From: Exiguobacterium sp. s48
GTDB taxonomy: Bacteria; Bacillota; Bacilli; Exiguobacteriales; Exiguobacteriaceae
Direction: 5' to 3'
NCBI RefSeq assembly: GCF_018617395.1
Contig: NZ_JACSKC010000001.1
Location: 1,798,001 to 1,862,000, forward strand
DNA: 64,000 nucleotides
Shown: positions 8,424 to 18,593 of the stretch, piece after piece
Layout: each line of letters starts with the position of its first letter
Position numbering within the stretch: position 1 is the stretch's first letter
Program-made: the position numbers and the translations under genes
Notes under the pieces: generated by a model
Database searches by the model: none
What the model saw: the letters and a program-made list of their open reading frames with translations, nothing else
Told to the model about the DNA's origin: nothing

Positions 8424-9278
8424 TTATGCTTGGTTGCTTGAACCAAACTCACGCATTTTGCCAGTTACGACGTTGTAGATCGCTTCGATCCCAGGTCCGA
8501 TAACTTTACGTGGGTCATATACTTTCGAGTCAGCGTCAAGCTTCTCACGTACCGCACGAGTCCACTCTTGTTGGCACTCTGTGTTGACGTTGATCTTGCT
8601 GTGTCCGAGCTCGATTGCTTTTTTAACTTGGTGCTCAGGAATTCCTGATCCGCCGTGAAGAACGAGTGGAGTTTGTGTCGCTTTCGCGATTTCTTCCATC
8701 TCTTTAAAGCCAAGCTTCGGCTCACCTTGGTATGGTCCGTGTACAGAACCGAGTGCTGCAGCAAGTGCATCTACTTTCGCTTCTTTAACAACACGTACAC
8801 ACTCATCGAGGTCAGCGTATTGTACGCCACCGATGACGCCGTCTTCTTCGCCGCCAACAGTACCGACTTCTGCCTCAACAGAAGCACCTTTAGCGTGCGC
8901 GTACTCGACAACTTGTTTCGTCATTTCGACGTTTTCGTCGATTGGGTGGTGTGAACCGTCGATCATGACTGATGTGAATCCAGCGTCGATCGCTGCTTTA
9001 CACTTGTCGAATGAAGAACCGTGGTCAAGGTGGATTGCAACTGGAACAGTGATGTTGTAGTCGTGCATGAGACCTTCAACCATTTTGACAACTGTTGTGA
9101 AGCCACCCATGTACTTCGCTGCACCTTCAGATACACCGAGGATTACTGGTGATTTCTCGTCTTCCGCAGCGCGAAGAATCGCTTGCGTCCACTCGAGGTT
9201 GTTGATGTTGAATTGGCCTACTGCATACTTGCCTTCGAATGCTTTGTTAAGCATTTCTGTCATTGATACTAATGGCAT
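8424..9278 (-). CDS. fba: Class II fructose-bisphosphate aldolase
   Basis: 284-residue zinc-dependent aldolase of glycolysis and gluconeogenesis (fructose-1,6-bisphosphate to DHAP plus glyceraldehyde-3-phosphate). Zinc and catalytic elements are visible: HLDHGSSFD near residues 82-90, [11 protein letters not shown] near 134-144, HGGSGIPE near 208-215 and NVNTECQ. The length is normal for the Bacillus FbaA type. Two TATAAT boxes lie upstream (9347-9352 and 9304-9309) and AGGAGG precedes the start. In B. subtilis fba also follows spo0F. Confidence 0.98.
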   Translation of the reverse strand: MPLVSMTEMLNKAFEGKYAVGQFNINNLEWTQAILRAAEDEKSPVILGVSEGAAKYMGGFTTVVKMVEGLMHDYNITVPVAIHLDHGSSFDKCKAAIDAGFTSVMIDGSHHPIDENVEMTKQVVEYAHAKGASVEAEVGTVGGEEDGVIGGVQYADLDECVRVVKEAKVDALAAALGSVHGPYQGEPKLGFKEMEEIAKATQTPLVLHGGSGIPEHQVKKAIELGHSKINVNTECQQEWTRAVREKLDADSKVYDPRKVIGPGIEAIYNVVTGKMREFGSSNQA

Positions 9279-9303
9279 AATGACATCCTCCTGTCTGTTC
9301 GCT

Positions 9304-9352
9304 ATTATACACGTTTGGGAAAAGTTCCCCCGTGCAATTCGTTCCCATTATA
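9304..9352 (-). promoter_or_regulatory. Two probable fba promoters with a palindrome between them
   Basis: Two perfect TATAAT boxes on the reverse strand (9352-9347 and 9309-9304). The distal one has TAGGCA 17 bp upstream. Between them lies GGGAA-AAG-TTCCC (9317-9329), a short inverted repeat over the -35 area of the proximal promoter, which could be an operator. Confidence 0.55.
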
Positions 9353-9402
9353 ACACACCGCAAAACATGTGCCTATGCTATTCGGGCATAGAAATGGCTT
9401 AG

Positions 9403-9416
9403 CGCAAGCGTTTACA
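9403..9416 (-). promoter_or_regulatory. cre-like site between spo0F and fba
   Basis: Reverse strand TGTAAACGCTTGCG differs from the looser cre consensus WTGNAANCGNWWNCAW only at the last A. It lies upstream of both fba -10 boxes, a position that could activate or repress. Quality is lower than the site at 8290. Confidence 0.35.
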
Positions 9417-9439
9417 TATGTCATCTTGGTGACGAAACG

Positions 9440-9799
9440 TCAAATTTTCAAGACTTCTTTCACTTTTTCAATCATTCCATAAATATCGAACGGCTTTTCA
9501 AATTGTGCAGCGACTCCGAGTCGACGAACTTCTTCGATCACCGTTTCTTCCCCAAATGCCGTCATGATCATAACGGGCGTTTCCACGTTCTCCTCGCGCA
9601 TGCGACGTAACACTTCATGTCCAAACATACGAGGCATATTCATATCGAGTAATACCAAGTCGTATTGTTCTCGCTCTAAAAACTCCCAGGCGCTGACGCC
9701 ATCTTTCGCTGTATCTACGTCTACACCCATGTTTGTAAACACTTGCGCGAGCATCGTACGAATCCCGTCCTGGTCATCTGCTATTAACATCCGTGACAT
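9440..9799 (-). CDS. spo0F: Spo0F-like single-domain response regulator
   Basis: 119-residue receiver domain without an output domain. Acidic pocket DD in LIADDQDGIR (residues about 9-10), phospho-acceptor Asp in YDLVLLDMNMPRM, Thr in MIMTAFGEE and Lys in QFEKPFDIYGM are all present, closely following B. subtilis Spo0F (IVDDQYGIR, VLLDM, KPFDI). The start at 9799 has AAGGGA upstream; an in-frame extension lacks a ribosome site. In B. subtilis it relays phosphate from sporulation kinases to Spo0B. The conserved neighbour fba supports orthology. If the host does not sporulate, the relay has another output. Confidence 0.9.
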   Translation of the reverse strand: MSRMLIADDQDGIRTMLAQVFTNMGVDVDTAKDGVSAWEFLEREQYDLVLLDMNMPRMFGHEVLRRMREENVETPVMIMTAFGEETVIEEVRRLGVAAQFEKPFDIYGMIEKVKEVLKI

Positions 9800-9891
9800 G
9801 CATGTCCCTTCTTTCCTTACGTCGGTTTCCATAATCAAACAATTCAACCATACCAAACTCGTTTCTTTTTCGCGATGCCTATCTTTTGAAA

Positions 9892-10251
9892 TCAAGGGAA
9901 CGATGGTTCGGAACTGTCTACTTCCTGTTCTTCTTTCAATTGTTCAGGCACTTCTAACTGATTGACCCGTTCATAATCGGTCACTTCCGCATCTTCTTCT
10001 TTCACAAACACTTTCAAATAATCCCCTTCTGCTAGAAGTGAAGAGGTTGCAATGGCTAGAGATCGTTTCTTCCCGTCTTCATCGTATCCGATGAGATCGT
10101 ATCGATAGCCGTTCGATGTCTGTGTCGCTACTTCCGCGTTCGGAACTTTGACATAATACACATCTGCCAAAATTCGATTTGAATCGACAAAGCGCCAGCC
10201 GACTATTAATAGAACACCGATCACTAAGACGGCGATAAGTTTTCGTTTCAT
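9892..10251 (-). CDS. Small secreted/membrane-anchored YxeA-like protein (DUF1093)
   Basis: 119 residues: MKRK, then one strongly hydrophobic segment (LIAVLVIGVLLIVGW) acting as signal or anchor, then a small extracytoplasmic domain with VYYVKVPNA, YRYDLIGYDEDGKKR and EGDYLKVFVKE. This resembles the YxeA/DUF1093 family found in secreted OB-like proteins of Bacilli. No catalytic residues are evident. It is a single gene between spo0F and glpD; function unknown. Confidence 0.7.
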   Translation of the reverse strand: MKRKLIAVLVIGVLLIVGWRFVDSNRILADVYYVKVPNAEVATQTSNGYRYDLIGYDEDGKKRSLAIATSSLLAEGDYLKVFVKEEDAEVTDYERVNQLEVPEQLKEEQEVDSSEPSFP

Positions 10252-10325
10252 AACCTGTTCTCCTTCAAGGTAAGAGTTACTACCTATGAGATATACCGTT
10301 ATTCCGAAAACATGAAACCACCCTA

Positions 10326-10357
10326 TAAAAAAGGTTCATCCTGTTCAGAATGAACCT
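10326..10357 (-). terminator. Terminator after glpD
   Basis: On the reverse strand AGGTTCAT pairs with ATGAACCT (10332-10357), followed by a T run. Confidence 0.85.
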
Positions 10358-10377
10358 CTCGTGTTACACATTGAATC

Positions 10378-12036
10378 TTATGATTCGACCGTCACTGGAA
10401 CGACCGCGATTTCAATTTCTTTCTCGACCTCTTCACGTTCCTCTTTCAAACGCTCGTCTGACCATTTAAAGACGTCAGCCATACAACGAAGGACACCGTC
10501 TTTGTATTGACGAACGAAGTCGATATCAAAGAACATCGCACCCGTCCGACGAATTAAGAAGTCGATGGCACGAACAACCGATTCTTCCTCAATTCCGTAT
10601 ACTAATTGCGCGTAGACGATTTCAGGAAGGTCATATGCATTCGCATCCATTCGTTCGATGACGCGATCGATATTCGATCCGTATAGACGGACGAGCGCTT
10701 CCGCGTGTTCTGCATCGAGACCATGATTTTGAAGTTCTTTCGTTTTCTTATCAAGGAAGTCTTGGAAGCCTTTTGACCCACCGACATGACCACCCGAAAT
10801 CGGCATATGTTTCGTCCGGCTCGCCAAGTAAACGACACCTTCTTCTTCTTTCAACAATTTGGCGACGAGGTCGACGACCGTCTCTGACATCTTGCGATAC
10901 CCTGTCAATTTACCGCCGGCGATCGTAATCAAGCCACTGTCTGACTGCCAGATTTCGTCCTTACGTGAAATTTCAGACGGATCTTTCCCTTCCTCGTAAA
11001 TCAATGGACGAATACCGGCCCAGCTTGACTCCACATCATCTGCCGTGACATGAACGTCCGGGAACATATAGTGGATGGCATCCAAAATATAATCACGGTC
11101 CTCCGTCGTCATGCGTGGATGCGCCTTGTTTTTATCGAAGAACGTATCCGTCGTTCCGACGTATGCTTTGTTTCCGCGTGGAATCGCAAAGACCATGCGA
11201 CCGTCTGGTGTATCGAAATAAATTGCTTGTTTGAGCGGGAATTTCGACTGGTCGATGACCAAGTGAATCCCTTTCGTCAAACGAAGTTGCTTGCCTTTTT
11301 TCGAGTTATCTTCTTCTCGTAACTCATCAACCCATGGACCGGTCGCATTGATGATTTTTTTCGCATAGACGTCATATGTCGACCCGTCGATTTGGTCTTC
11401 GACGTGGACACCGGCTACTTTCCCGTTCTCGTAAATCAGTCCTGTCACTTTCGCATAGTTCATGAGAAGCGCACCGTGGTTTGCGGCTTCTTTCGCCACT
11501 TCAATCGTTAATCGTGCGTCATCTGTGCGGTACTCAACGTAATAGCCGCCTCCGACTAAATCATCTTTCTTCACGAGCGGTGCCTTTTTGATGACCTCAT
11601 CCGGCTTGAGCATCATGCGACGTTCTGCCCGTTTGACACCTGCGAGGAAGTCATACACCATGAGCCCGATTGATGTTGAGAAGGGACCGAATGTGCCTCC
11701 CTTGTGCATCGGTAAGAGCATTTGTTCCGGTGTCGTGACGTGTGGACCGTTCTCATATACGATGGCCCGCTCTTTCCCGACTTCGGCGACGAGCGCCACT
11801 TCGAATTGTTTCAAATAGCGGAGTCCCCCGTGAACAAGTTTTGTCGAACGACTTGATGTCCCTGCCGCAAAGTCTTGCATCTCGAGGACGGCTGTCTTCA
11901 TCCCACGCGACGATGCATCGAGCGCAATCCCCGCTCCTGTGATTCCGCCACCGACAACAAGAACGTCATGACGTTCACTCGTCAGTTGTTCATATCGTTT
12001 CGCTCGTTCTTTCGCTGAGAAATTTCTGATTTCCAT
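10378..12036 (-). CDS. glpD: Aerobic glycerol-3-phosphate dehydrogenase
   Basis: 552-residue FAD enzyme that oxidises sn-glycerol-3-phosphate to DHAP and passes electrons to the quinone pool at the inner face of the membrane. FAD-binding [13 protein letters not shown] near residue 28, [17 protein letters not shown], the substrate region [12 protein letters not shown], and [15 protein letters not shown] are present, with the usual C-terminal helical domain. The start follows a GGAGGG site. It is transcribed alone, with no glpF/glpK in the window. Its leader has a terminator that suggests antitermination by GlpP (see 12074-12166). Confidence 0.97.
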   Translation of the reverse strand: MEIRNFSAKERAKRYEQLTSERHDVLVVGGGITGAGIALDASSRGMKTAVLEMQDFAAGTSSRSTKLVHGGLRYLKQFEVALVAEVGKERAIVYENGPHVTTPEQMLLPMHKGGTFGPFSTSIGLMVYDFLAGVKRAERRMMLKPDEVIKKAPLVKKDDLVGGGYYVEYRTDDARLTIEVAKEAANHGALLMNYAKVTGLIYENGKVAGVHVEDQIDGSTYDVYAKKIINATGPWVDELREEDNSKKGKQLRLTKGIHLVIDQSKFPLKQAIYFDTPDGRMVFAIPRGNKAYVGTTDTFFDKNKAHPRMTTEDRDYILDAIHYMFPDVHVTADDVESSWAGIRPLIYEEGKDPSEISRKDEIWQSDSGLITIAGGKLTGYRKMSETVVDLVAKLLKEEEGVVYLASRTKHMPISGGHVGGSKGFQDFLDKKTKELQNHGLDAEHAEALVRLYGSNIDRVIERMDANAYDLPEIVYAQLVYGIEEESVVRAIDFLIRRTGAMFFDIDFVRQYKDGVLRCMADVFKWSDERLKEEREEVEKEIEIAVVPVTVES

Positions 12037-12073
12037 CTTATTCCCTCCTATAGTAAGTACGGTTCAATGAATA

Positions 12074-12166
12074 GAAAAAGAGACCACAACAAAAATAAGG
12101 CTTCCCCCTTCTGTTGTGGTCTCTCTATTGTCTCGAACCGGATATCAACTTTTCTCCTGTATTATA
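12074..12166 (-). promoter_or_regulatory. glpD leader with internal terminator (GlpP-type antitermination)
   Basis: A TATAAT box (12166-12161, reverse strand) is followed after about 30 nt by a long hairpin. Its 12-bp stem is GAGACCACAACA / TGTTGTGGTCTC (12123-12112 and 12091-12080), followed by a T tract (12079-12074), 38 bp before the glpD start. The same arrangement controls glpD in B. subtilis, where GlpP with glycerol-3-phosphate prevents termination. No glpP gene is in the window. Confidence 0.75.
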
Positions 12167-12297
12167 CCCTATTCTTTTCAGTTCAATCATCTCTTACGCT
12201 TATTCAACCTGCAATGTGCCGTTTCACAAGCATCCAACTCGCATTTTTGAGTCGAGAAGCTTAGACTTCAAGGTATCATATTGAAGGAGGATTTCAG

Positions 12298-13413
12298 ATG
12301 AAACGTATGTTACAACCTTTTCAGTTCAAAAATGGTGTCGAAGTACCGAACCGCCTCGTGTTGGCACCGATGACACATTACTCATCAGAACCAACAGGCG
12401 AAGTATCCGAGCATGAGCTCGCCTACTATCGGAAGCGGGCGCAAAACGTCGGGCTCGCCATCACGGCTTGCGCGTACGTGACAGAAGACGGGAAAGGGTT
12501 CCCGAACGCATTCGGGGTCAATGACGACAAATTCATCCCAGGTCTCCGTCAATTGGCGGAAAGTTTAAAAGCGGAAGGCGCAAAAGCCATCCTTCAAATT
12601 TTCCACGCAGGACGGATGTCACCACCTGAACTCGTCCCGAACGAACAACCTGTCAGTGCAAGTGCCGTCGCACCTGTCCGAGAAGGCGCCGCTACACCAC
12701 GTGCCCTCGAGACGTCAGAAGTCGAAGCCATCATCGAGGCGTTCGGTGAAGCGACAAGTCGCGCCATCGAAGCCGGATTTGACGGAGTCGAGATTCACGG
12801 AGCGAACACTTACTTGATTCAACAATTCTTCTCACCGCACTCAAATCGCCGTGAAGATCGCTTCGGCGGTGATGTCCATGGACGTTTGACGTTCCCACGC
12901 GAAGTCATTCGTCGTGTCAAAGAAGCCGCCGCAGATGCGGAAAACTTCCTCGTCGGCTATCGCTTCTCACCAGAAGAAATCGAAGAGCCAGGTATCACAC
13001 TCGACGACACGGATGTGTTGCTCGATATGATTTTAGAGGAAGGCGTCGATTATATTCACGCGTCTCTCTGGAACTTCAATACAGCTTCCATGCGCGATGA
13101 GAATGTCACGGAGCGTTCGATTGACCGCATCGCCAAACGGATCAATGGTGCCATCCCACTCATCGGAGTCGGGCAGCTTCAGCGTCCGGCGCAAGTGGAA
13201 GATGCGCTCGAGGTTGTCGACCTTGCCGCACTCGGTCGCGAACTGATCATCGACCCGGAATGGCTCGAAAAAGTGAAATCGGACCGTGAAGACGAGATTG
13301 AGACCGCACTCGACTTGAACAAACAAGCCGAACTCGCCGTCCCCGCTCCACTATGGAACGCCATCACGACACGTGCCGGGTGGTTCCCAATTAAAGATCA
13401 AGAAGTAAAATAA
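12298..13413 (+). CDS. Old yellow enzyme family NAD(P)H-flavin oxidoreductase
   Basis: 371-residue FMN TIM-barrel ene-reductase. VLAPMTHYSS near residue 21 binds FMN, LQIFHAGRM holds the conserved His/Gly, EIHGANTYLIQQFFSP has the HGAN substrate-binding pair, followed by RREDRFGGD. IPLIGVGQL and LAALGRELIIDP form the phosphate site. The ribosome site AAGGAGG is 8 nt upstream. Closest in style to the Bacillus YqiG/NamA-like group. The physiological substrate is unknown (reduction of activated alkenes). Single gene followed by a clear terminator. Confidence 0.93.
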   Translation: MKRMLQPFQFKNGVEVPNRLVLAPMTHYSSEPTGEVSEHELAYYRKRAQNVGLAITACAYVTEDGKGFPNAFGVNDDKFIPGLRQLAESLKAEGAKAILQIFHAGRMSPPELVPNEQPVSASAVAPVREGAATPRALETSEVEAIIEAFGEATSRAIEAGFDGVEIHGANTYLIQQFFSPHSNRREDRFGGDVHGRLTFPREVIRRVKEAAADAENFLVGYRFSPEEIEEPGITLDDTDVLLDMILEEGVDYIHASLWNFNTASMRDENVTERSIDRIAKRINGAIPLIGVGQLQRPAQVEDALEVVDLAALGRELIIDPEWLEKVKSDREDEIETALDLNKQAELAVPAPLWNAITTRAGWFPIKDQEVK

Positions 13414-13425
13414 ATCGTTAGTATG

Positions 13426-13460
13426 CGACAGACATATTTTATGTCTGTCGTTTCTTTATT
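13426..13460 (+). terminator. Terminator after the old-yellow-enzyme gene
   Basis: 11-bp perfect stem CGACAGACATA / TATGTCTGTCG followed by TTTCTTTATT. Confidence 0.88.
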
Positions 13461-13466
13461 GTTGCG

Positions 13467-13529
13467 GACACATTTCAGACACATATTAGACACATTTTTA
13501 TTTGATTTTCTTTCTAAATTTTATATATT
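13467..13529 (+). promoter_or_regulatory. Promoter with three 11-bp-spaced direct repeats
   Basis: GACACAT occurs three times at exact 11-bp spacing (13467, 13478, 13489), immediately upstream of a TTGATT (13502-13507) and TATATT (13524-13529) pair with 16-bp spacing. This is a typical layout for a directly repeated activator site on one face of the helix. The downstream genes are the 68-residue protein and the AraC-type regulator, so self-regulation is possible. Confidence 0.55.
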
Positions 13530-13624
13530 CCACTTTTCACATTTATCACACAATTTTAATCTAGTATTGACGATGCGTTGGGTCAGTCTGTTTGATTTTT
13601 TGTTGAAAGGGGCACTATATCCTA

Positions 13625-13831
13625 ATGGCAGACCAACCAGTAGATTTGAATTTACACAATGAACAACACCGTCAATATCAGCAGCAATTTAAACGCAAAA
13701 CGGAAGCATTTCGACAGCAAAGCCAGGCCATTCAGCAACGAATGCAAGACTCTTCAGAATCACACGAACGAGCATTTACTAAAGAAATCGCGGAGCTAAA
13801 ACAGCAAACGAAACGACATGCGTCCAAATGA
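13625..13831 (+). CDS. Small Gln/Lys-rich hydrophilic protein
   Basis: 68 residues, very rich in Gln, Glu, Lys and His, with no hydrophobic segment. The pattern (QQQFKRKTEAFRQQSQA, then AFTKEIAELKQQ) predicts a long helix or coiled coil. GAAAGGGG lies 12 nt before the ATG, a longer spacing than usual. It sits between a repeat-bearing promoter and the AraC-type gene, 34 bp upstream of the latter, so the two are probably co-transcribed. I do not recognise a family. Function unknown, possibly a partner of the regulator. Confidence 0.55.
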   Translation: MADQPVDLNLHNEQHRQYQQQFKRKTEAFRQQSQAIQQRMQDSSESHERAFTKEIAELKQQTKRHASK

Positions 13832-13865
13832 GCATTCTTGATCGCTTCTACCCGCAAGGAAAGAA

Positions 13866-14630
13866 GTGAACCGTTATATGGAAAATAGAATCCGACAACA
13901 GTTTTTAACCCATCTCGCTCGAGAAAAAAGTCATTTCACAGACCAAAGTTACGTGGAAAATTTTTATGAATTGGATGAGCAGATTATACGGGCTCTTCAG
14001 AGTAATCAACTTCATCTAGCGAATACATTGCTCGAAACATTGACTATCGATTTGTTAAAGCACCCCATGATTGATGAATATCATGGCGTTCGGCTTTATT
14101 TCCGAGGACTCACCTATCATGTGAGTCGCCTTGTTCCTGCTTCTAATCCGAATGTCCAAACATCACTAGCATACACGAGTGCACTGTTAAAACTGGTCGA
14201 TGAACTTGATACCCCACTCGATTTTGTCTATGCAATCCCTGTCATTACAGAATCATTGGCTACGATGATGTCATTTGTATCTTTTCAAGTTTCTTCGGAT
14301 CATCGCGTTCTGTCCGCCATCCGATTGATTGAGGAACACTTAACCGACCCCACTTTGTCTCTATCAAACGTAGCGATTGGAGTCGGGTTATCTAACAATT
14401 ATTTATCGTCTTTATTTAAACAGGAGACGGGTGAAACCATTTCAGAACGCATTCGCAGACGTCGAATCGAGGCCTCGATGAGCGATTTGATTGTGACCTC
14501 GTCCCCTATTTGTGCAATTGCGAAATCGTATTGTTTTTCTTCATGTACAACGTTCATCAGTACATTCAAAACTTACCAAAACATGACACCCCTACAATAT
14601 CGTCAATCACACCATCAAAAAAAACGTTGA
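13866..14630 (+). CDS. AraC/XylS-family transcriptional regulator
   Basis: 254 residues. The C-terminal third (about 160-250) is an AraC-type double helix-turn-helix: LSLSNVAIGVGLSNNYLSSLFKQETGE, then the second helix pair with CSSCTTFISTFKTYQNMTPLQYR in place of the usual YFSRxFKKxxGxSPxxYR. The N-terminal region (DEQIIRALQSNQLHLANTLLETL) is helical, like the linker seen in YesN-type regulators, but there is no receiver or cupin domain, so the signal is unknown. The start is GTG after AAGGAAAG; an ATG 12 nt downstream is an alternative. The three 11-bp repeats ahead of the small upstream gene are a plausible target. Confidence 0.85.
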   Translation: MNRYMENRIRQQFLTHLAREKSHFTDQSYVENFYELDEQIIRALQSNQLHLANTLLETLTIDLLKHPMIDEYHGVRLYFRGLTYHVSRLVPASNPNVQTSLAYTSALLKLVDELDTPLDFVYAIPVITESLATMMSFVSFQVSSDHRVLSAIRLIEEHLTDPTLSLSNVAIGVGLSNNYLSSLFKQETGETISERIRRRRIEASMSDLIVTSSPICAIAKSYCFSSCTTFISTFKTYQNMTPLQYRQSHHQKKR

Positions 14631-14655
14631 GGTTTATGTCCTCAACGTTTTTTCA
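14617..14655. terminator. Bidirectional terminator between AraC-type gene and GNAT gene
   Basis: 10-bp stem AACGTTGAGG / CCTCAACGTT with T runs on both strands. It begins inside the end of the AraC-type gene and covers the stop codon of the convergent acetyltransferase gene. Confidence 0.88.
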
Positions 14656-15179
14656 TTCCATTCTTCCCGTAATATGCCCATCCGAATCGAATCATAGCGC
14701 TTCTCATTCACGACACGCACTTGACGGATTCGACCTTCCAGTTGCATCCCTACTTTTTCAGCGACCCGCATCATGCGTTCATTTCCTGACCACGTCGTCA
14801 AACCGACACGGACGACTGGTAGCGTCTCAAATAGATGCTCGGTCCATAAGCGAAGGGCACGCGTCCCGACACCACGATTCCAGCGGTCAGACTGATGTAA
14901 GATGATGCCCATCTCGAGCCACTCTCGTCCGGTATCCTCGAAATAGTAAGAAACGGTCCCATATACAATCCCATCGACCTCAATGACCCACATGTCATCT
15001 TTTTGAATGAGCGACTGTTCGATTTGCTGAAACTCTTCGTAGGACAGCGCCTTATGTTCGAAGTAAGGGGCGTCCCACTGTTTCCATTCCGGTGTCGCCT
15101 CGCGGTAAATCAATTCCCATAGTCGTGATAAGTCTTGTGCTTCAATCGGTCGAATGACCACTTCATTGTCTTGTCGCAT
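14634..15179 (-). CDS. GNAT acetyltransferase, RimJ/RimL type
   Basis: 181 residues with the GNAT fold. Strand beta-4 (WLEMGIILHQSDRW) leads into the acetyl-CoA loop NRGVGTRALRLW near residues 102-113, and a late VAEKVGMQLEGRIRQ segment is typical of RimJ/RimL-like N-acetyltransferases. The substrate cannot be told from sequence. The next gene on the same strand (VTT protein) ends 31 bp upstream, so the two may form an operon. Confidence 0.88.
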   Translation of the reverse strand: MRQDNEVVIRPIEAQDLSRLWELIYREATPEWKQWDAPYFEHKALSYEEFQQIEQSLIQKDDMWVIEVDGIVYGTVSYYFEDTGREWLEMGIILHQSDRWNRGVGTRALRLWTEHLFETLPVVRVGLTTWSGNERMMRVAEKVGMQLEGRIRQVRVVNEKRYDSIRMGILREEWNEKTLRT

Positions 15180-15210
15180 CTTGTCTTCCTCTCTATAAAT
15201 CGTCCTTACC

Positions 15211-16053
15211 TTATTCTTGCGTCCCGTTCGAATCCCCTTTTTTTCGTTTGCGCCAAATGAACGCGAGAATCAAGACAATCAAACTCGCCATGACGGAAGC
15301 GATGGCAATCGGACTCGAATCGGTCATAAACAATTGTCCGATGGATAAAGAATAGGCAAGCCCGAACGACGTGACGAGTTTTGCCCCGAATGCGATACCC
15401 GCAAAACGCGGGAATGGCACGCGACTGAACCCGGCCGCAAGACAAATGACCTCATCCGGCAAAATCGGAATGATGAACAACACGAGCAAAATTCCAAGAC
15501 CGTACTTATTCACATATCGGTCGTACGTCTTCAACTTCTCCTCGTCGACCCAGCGAATGATTCGCTCACGACCGAACCGGGCCAACCCATACATGACAAA
15601 GATGCCGAGCGTGGTCGCAATACTCCCGACCATAGCTGCGCGAAACGGTCCGAGCGCCACGCTCCCAATCGGCACACTGACCGCTTCTGGGACCGGTAAG
15701 GCGATCGGCTGTAAGAAGCTAAATGCCGCGAACACCCAAACCGCCTGTCGTTCATATTGTTCTAATAGACGATCCAACCCGTATGTGTCATAGAGGACGA
15801 GTCCGAACGAGACGTAATAGACGAGAACGAAAATCAAGAAGAGAGAGAACGTAATTTTCCACATCTGCTTCAGGATGACATTCGAGCCGTCCCGAATGGC
15901 CCGAAGTAGTCCGACCGAGAGGGCGAGTAAAACAACGCCTGTCCAACCGAGTTGGTACGGCAATAAGAGTGAAGGCAGGACGACGAACGGCAACAGACTG
16001 AGCGCGATAAGTCCCAATCCATATCCAAGATAAATCGAATGTCGTTCTTTCAT
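15211..16053 (-). CDS. VTT-domain (TVP38/TMEM64 family) membrane protein
   Basis: 280 residues with about seven membrane segments. The VTT core runs from about residue 115: PIALPVPEAVSVPIGSVALGPFRA, then a glycine-rich reentrant-like segment and YVNKYGLGILLVLFIIPILPDEVICLAAGFSRVPF. The acidic and proline residues of the P-x-E and PxxP-D/E elements are kept. Relatives include DedA-like proteins and lipid scramblase-fold proteins. An additional N-terminal pair of membrane segments distinguishes it from the shorter paralogue at 47598. Function unknown, probably membrane lipid or ion homeostasis. Confidence 0.85.
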   Translation of the reverse strand: MKERHSIYLGYGLGLIALSLLPFVVLPSLLLPYQLGWTGVVLLALSVGLLRAIRDGSNVILKQMWKITFSLFLIFVLVYYVSFGLVLYDTYGLDRLLEQYERQAVWVFAAFSFLQPIALPVPEAVSVPIGSVALGPFRAAMVGSIATTLGIFVMYGLARFGRERIIRWVDEEKLKTYDRYVNKYGLGILLVLFIIPILPDEVICLAAGFSRVPFPRFAGIAFGAKLVTSFGLAYSLSIGQLFMTDSSPIAIASVMASLIVLILAFIWRKRKKGDSNGTQE

Positions 16054-16149
16054 GAGCCATCACCCTCTCCCCGTTCTACTTCTAGTGTACCCACAAAGTG
16101 GAGGGGATGTATCCTGCCGAGGGCACCTTCCCTCTCATGCTTTTGATGT

Positions 16150-16184
16150 AGAAAAGCCACAATCCATTTCGGATCGTGGCTTTC
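16150..16184 (-). terminator. Terminator after pyrG
   Basis: On the reverse strand AAAGCCACGATCC pairs with GGATTGTGGCTTT around a 5-nt loop (16153-16183), followed by a short T stretch. Confidence 0.75.
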
Positions 16185-16190
16185 AATCAC

Positions 16191-17937
<1,747 letters not shown>

Positions 17938-17977
17938 GATATTATTTTTTCTTTTTTTCAAGTCGATGAAAACGACT

Positions 17978-18033
17978 AAAAAAGAAAAAGAGACACGCCT
18001 AGCCGGGCGCAATGCCCGGCTTTTTGCGGTCTC
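17978..18033 (-). terminator. Terminator after rpoE
   Basis: Two-part stem on the reverse strand: outer GAGAC/GTCTC and inner AGCCGGGC/GCCCGGCT, followed by TTTTTCTTTTTT. Confidence 0.85.
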
Positions 18034-18513
18034 TTATAAATCATCCTCGTCTTCGAGATCGAGGTCGTCGTCCAAGTCGTCATCCTTGAAGTCATCAAGG
18101 CCTTCTACTTTTTCTTCTTCGTCCTCATCATCGAATTCAGATGAATCGTAATCTTCAACTTTTGCGAATACATCCAAGTCATCTTCGATATCGACGATGC
18201 CTTCGTCTGCTTCTTCGAACTCTTCTTCGAATTCGTCAAGCTCACCACGTTGACGTGCTTCGATAACGAGATCTTCATCCGACTTGTCGAATGGATACCA
18301 AACGCGAAGCGCCCAACGGTTTGCTCCTAAGTTGACGAACAACCCGTCGATGTTCAAATCGGTGTAAAGTTGTGCGATTTTCTCGAGTTCATCCTCTTCA
18401 CTCGCAAACGTATAGTTTTGCTTGATTTTTTCGCGAATCTCATCAAAAGAAACAGGCTGTTCGCCAGTTTCTTGGAGAAGTTCATAAACGAAATCAATCA
18501 ACGATTTATTCAT
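18034..18513 (-). CDS. rpoE: RNA polymerase delta subunit
   Basis: 159 residues. The N-terminal HARE-HTH domain (SLIDFVYELLQETGEQPVSFDEI, NLGANRWALRVWYP) is followed from about residue 90 by a highly acidic disordered tail of Asp/Glu runs, the hallmark of the Gram-positive delta subunit. Delta displaces nucleic acids from RNA polymerase and aids recycling and promoter selectivity. The ATG at 18513 is set by AAGGAG 7 nt upstream. In B. subtilis rpoE lies behind fadF-acdA; here an unrelated membrane protein gene stands between fadF and rpoE. Confidence 0.97.
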   Translation of the reverse strand: MNKSLIDFVYELLQETGEQPVSFDEIREKIKQNYTFASEEDELEKIAQLYTDLNIDGLFVNLGANRWALRVWYPFDKSDEDLVIEARQRGELDEFEEEFEEADEGIVDIEDDLDVFAKVEDYDSSEFDDEDEEEKVEGLDDFKDDDLDDDLDLEDEDDL

Positions 18514-18593
18514 TAAAGGACACTCCTTTTCCGTCACTAGTTAAACATCACTCCTCATTATAAACAAAAGCGATATGAAAAAGCTAGAGGAAA

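Noticed and set aside
17961-17976. Second small hairpin upstream of the pyrG promoter as a terminator
   Set aside because: AGTCG/CGACT is followed by A residues, not T, on the relevant strand; the strong hairpin at 17978-18033 is the rpoE terminator.
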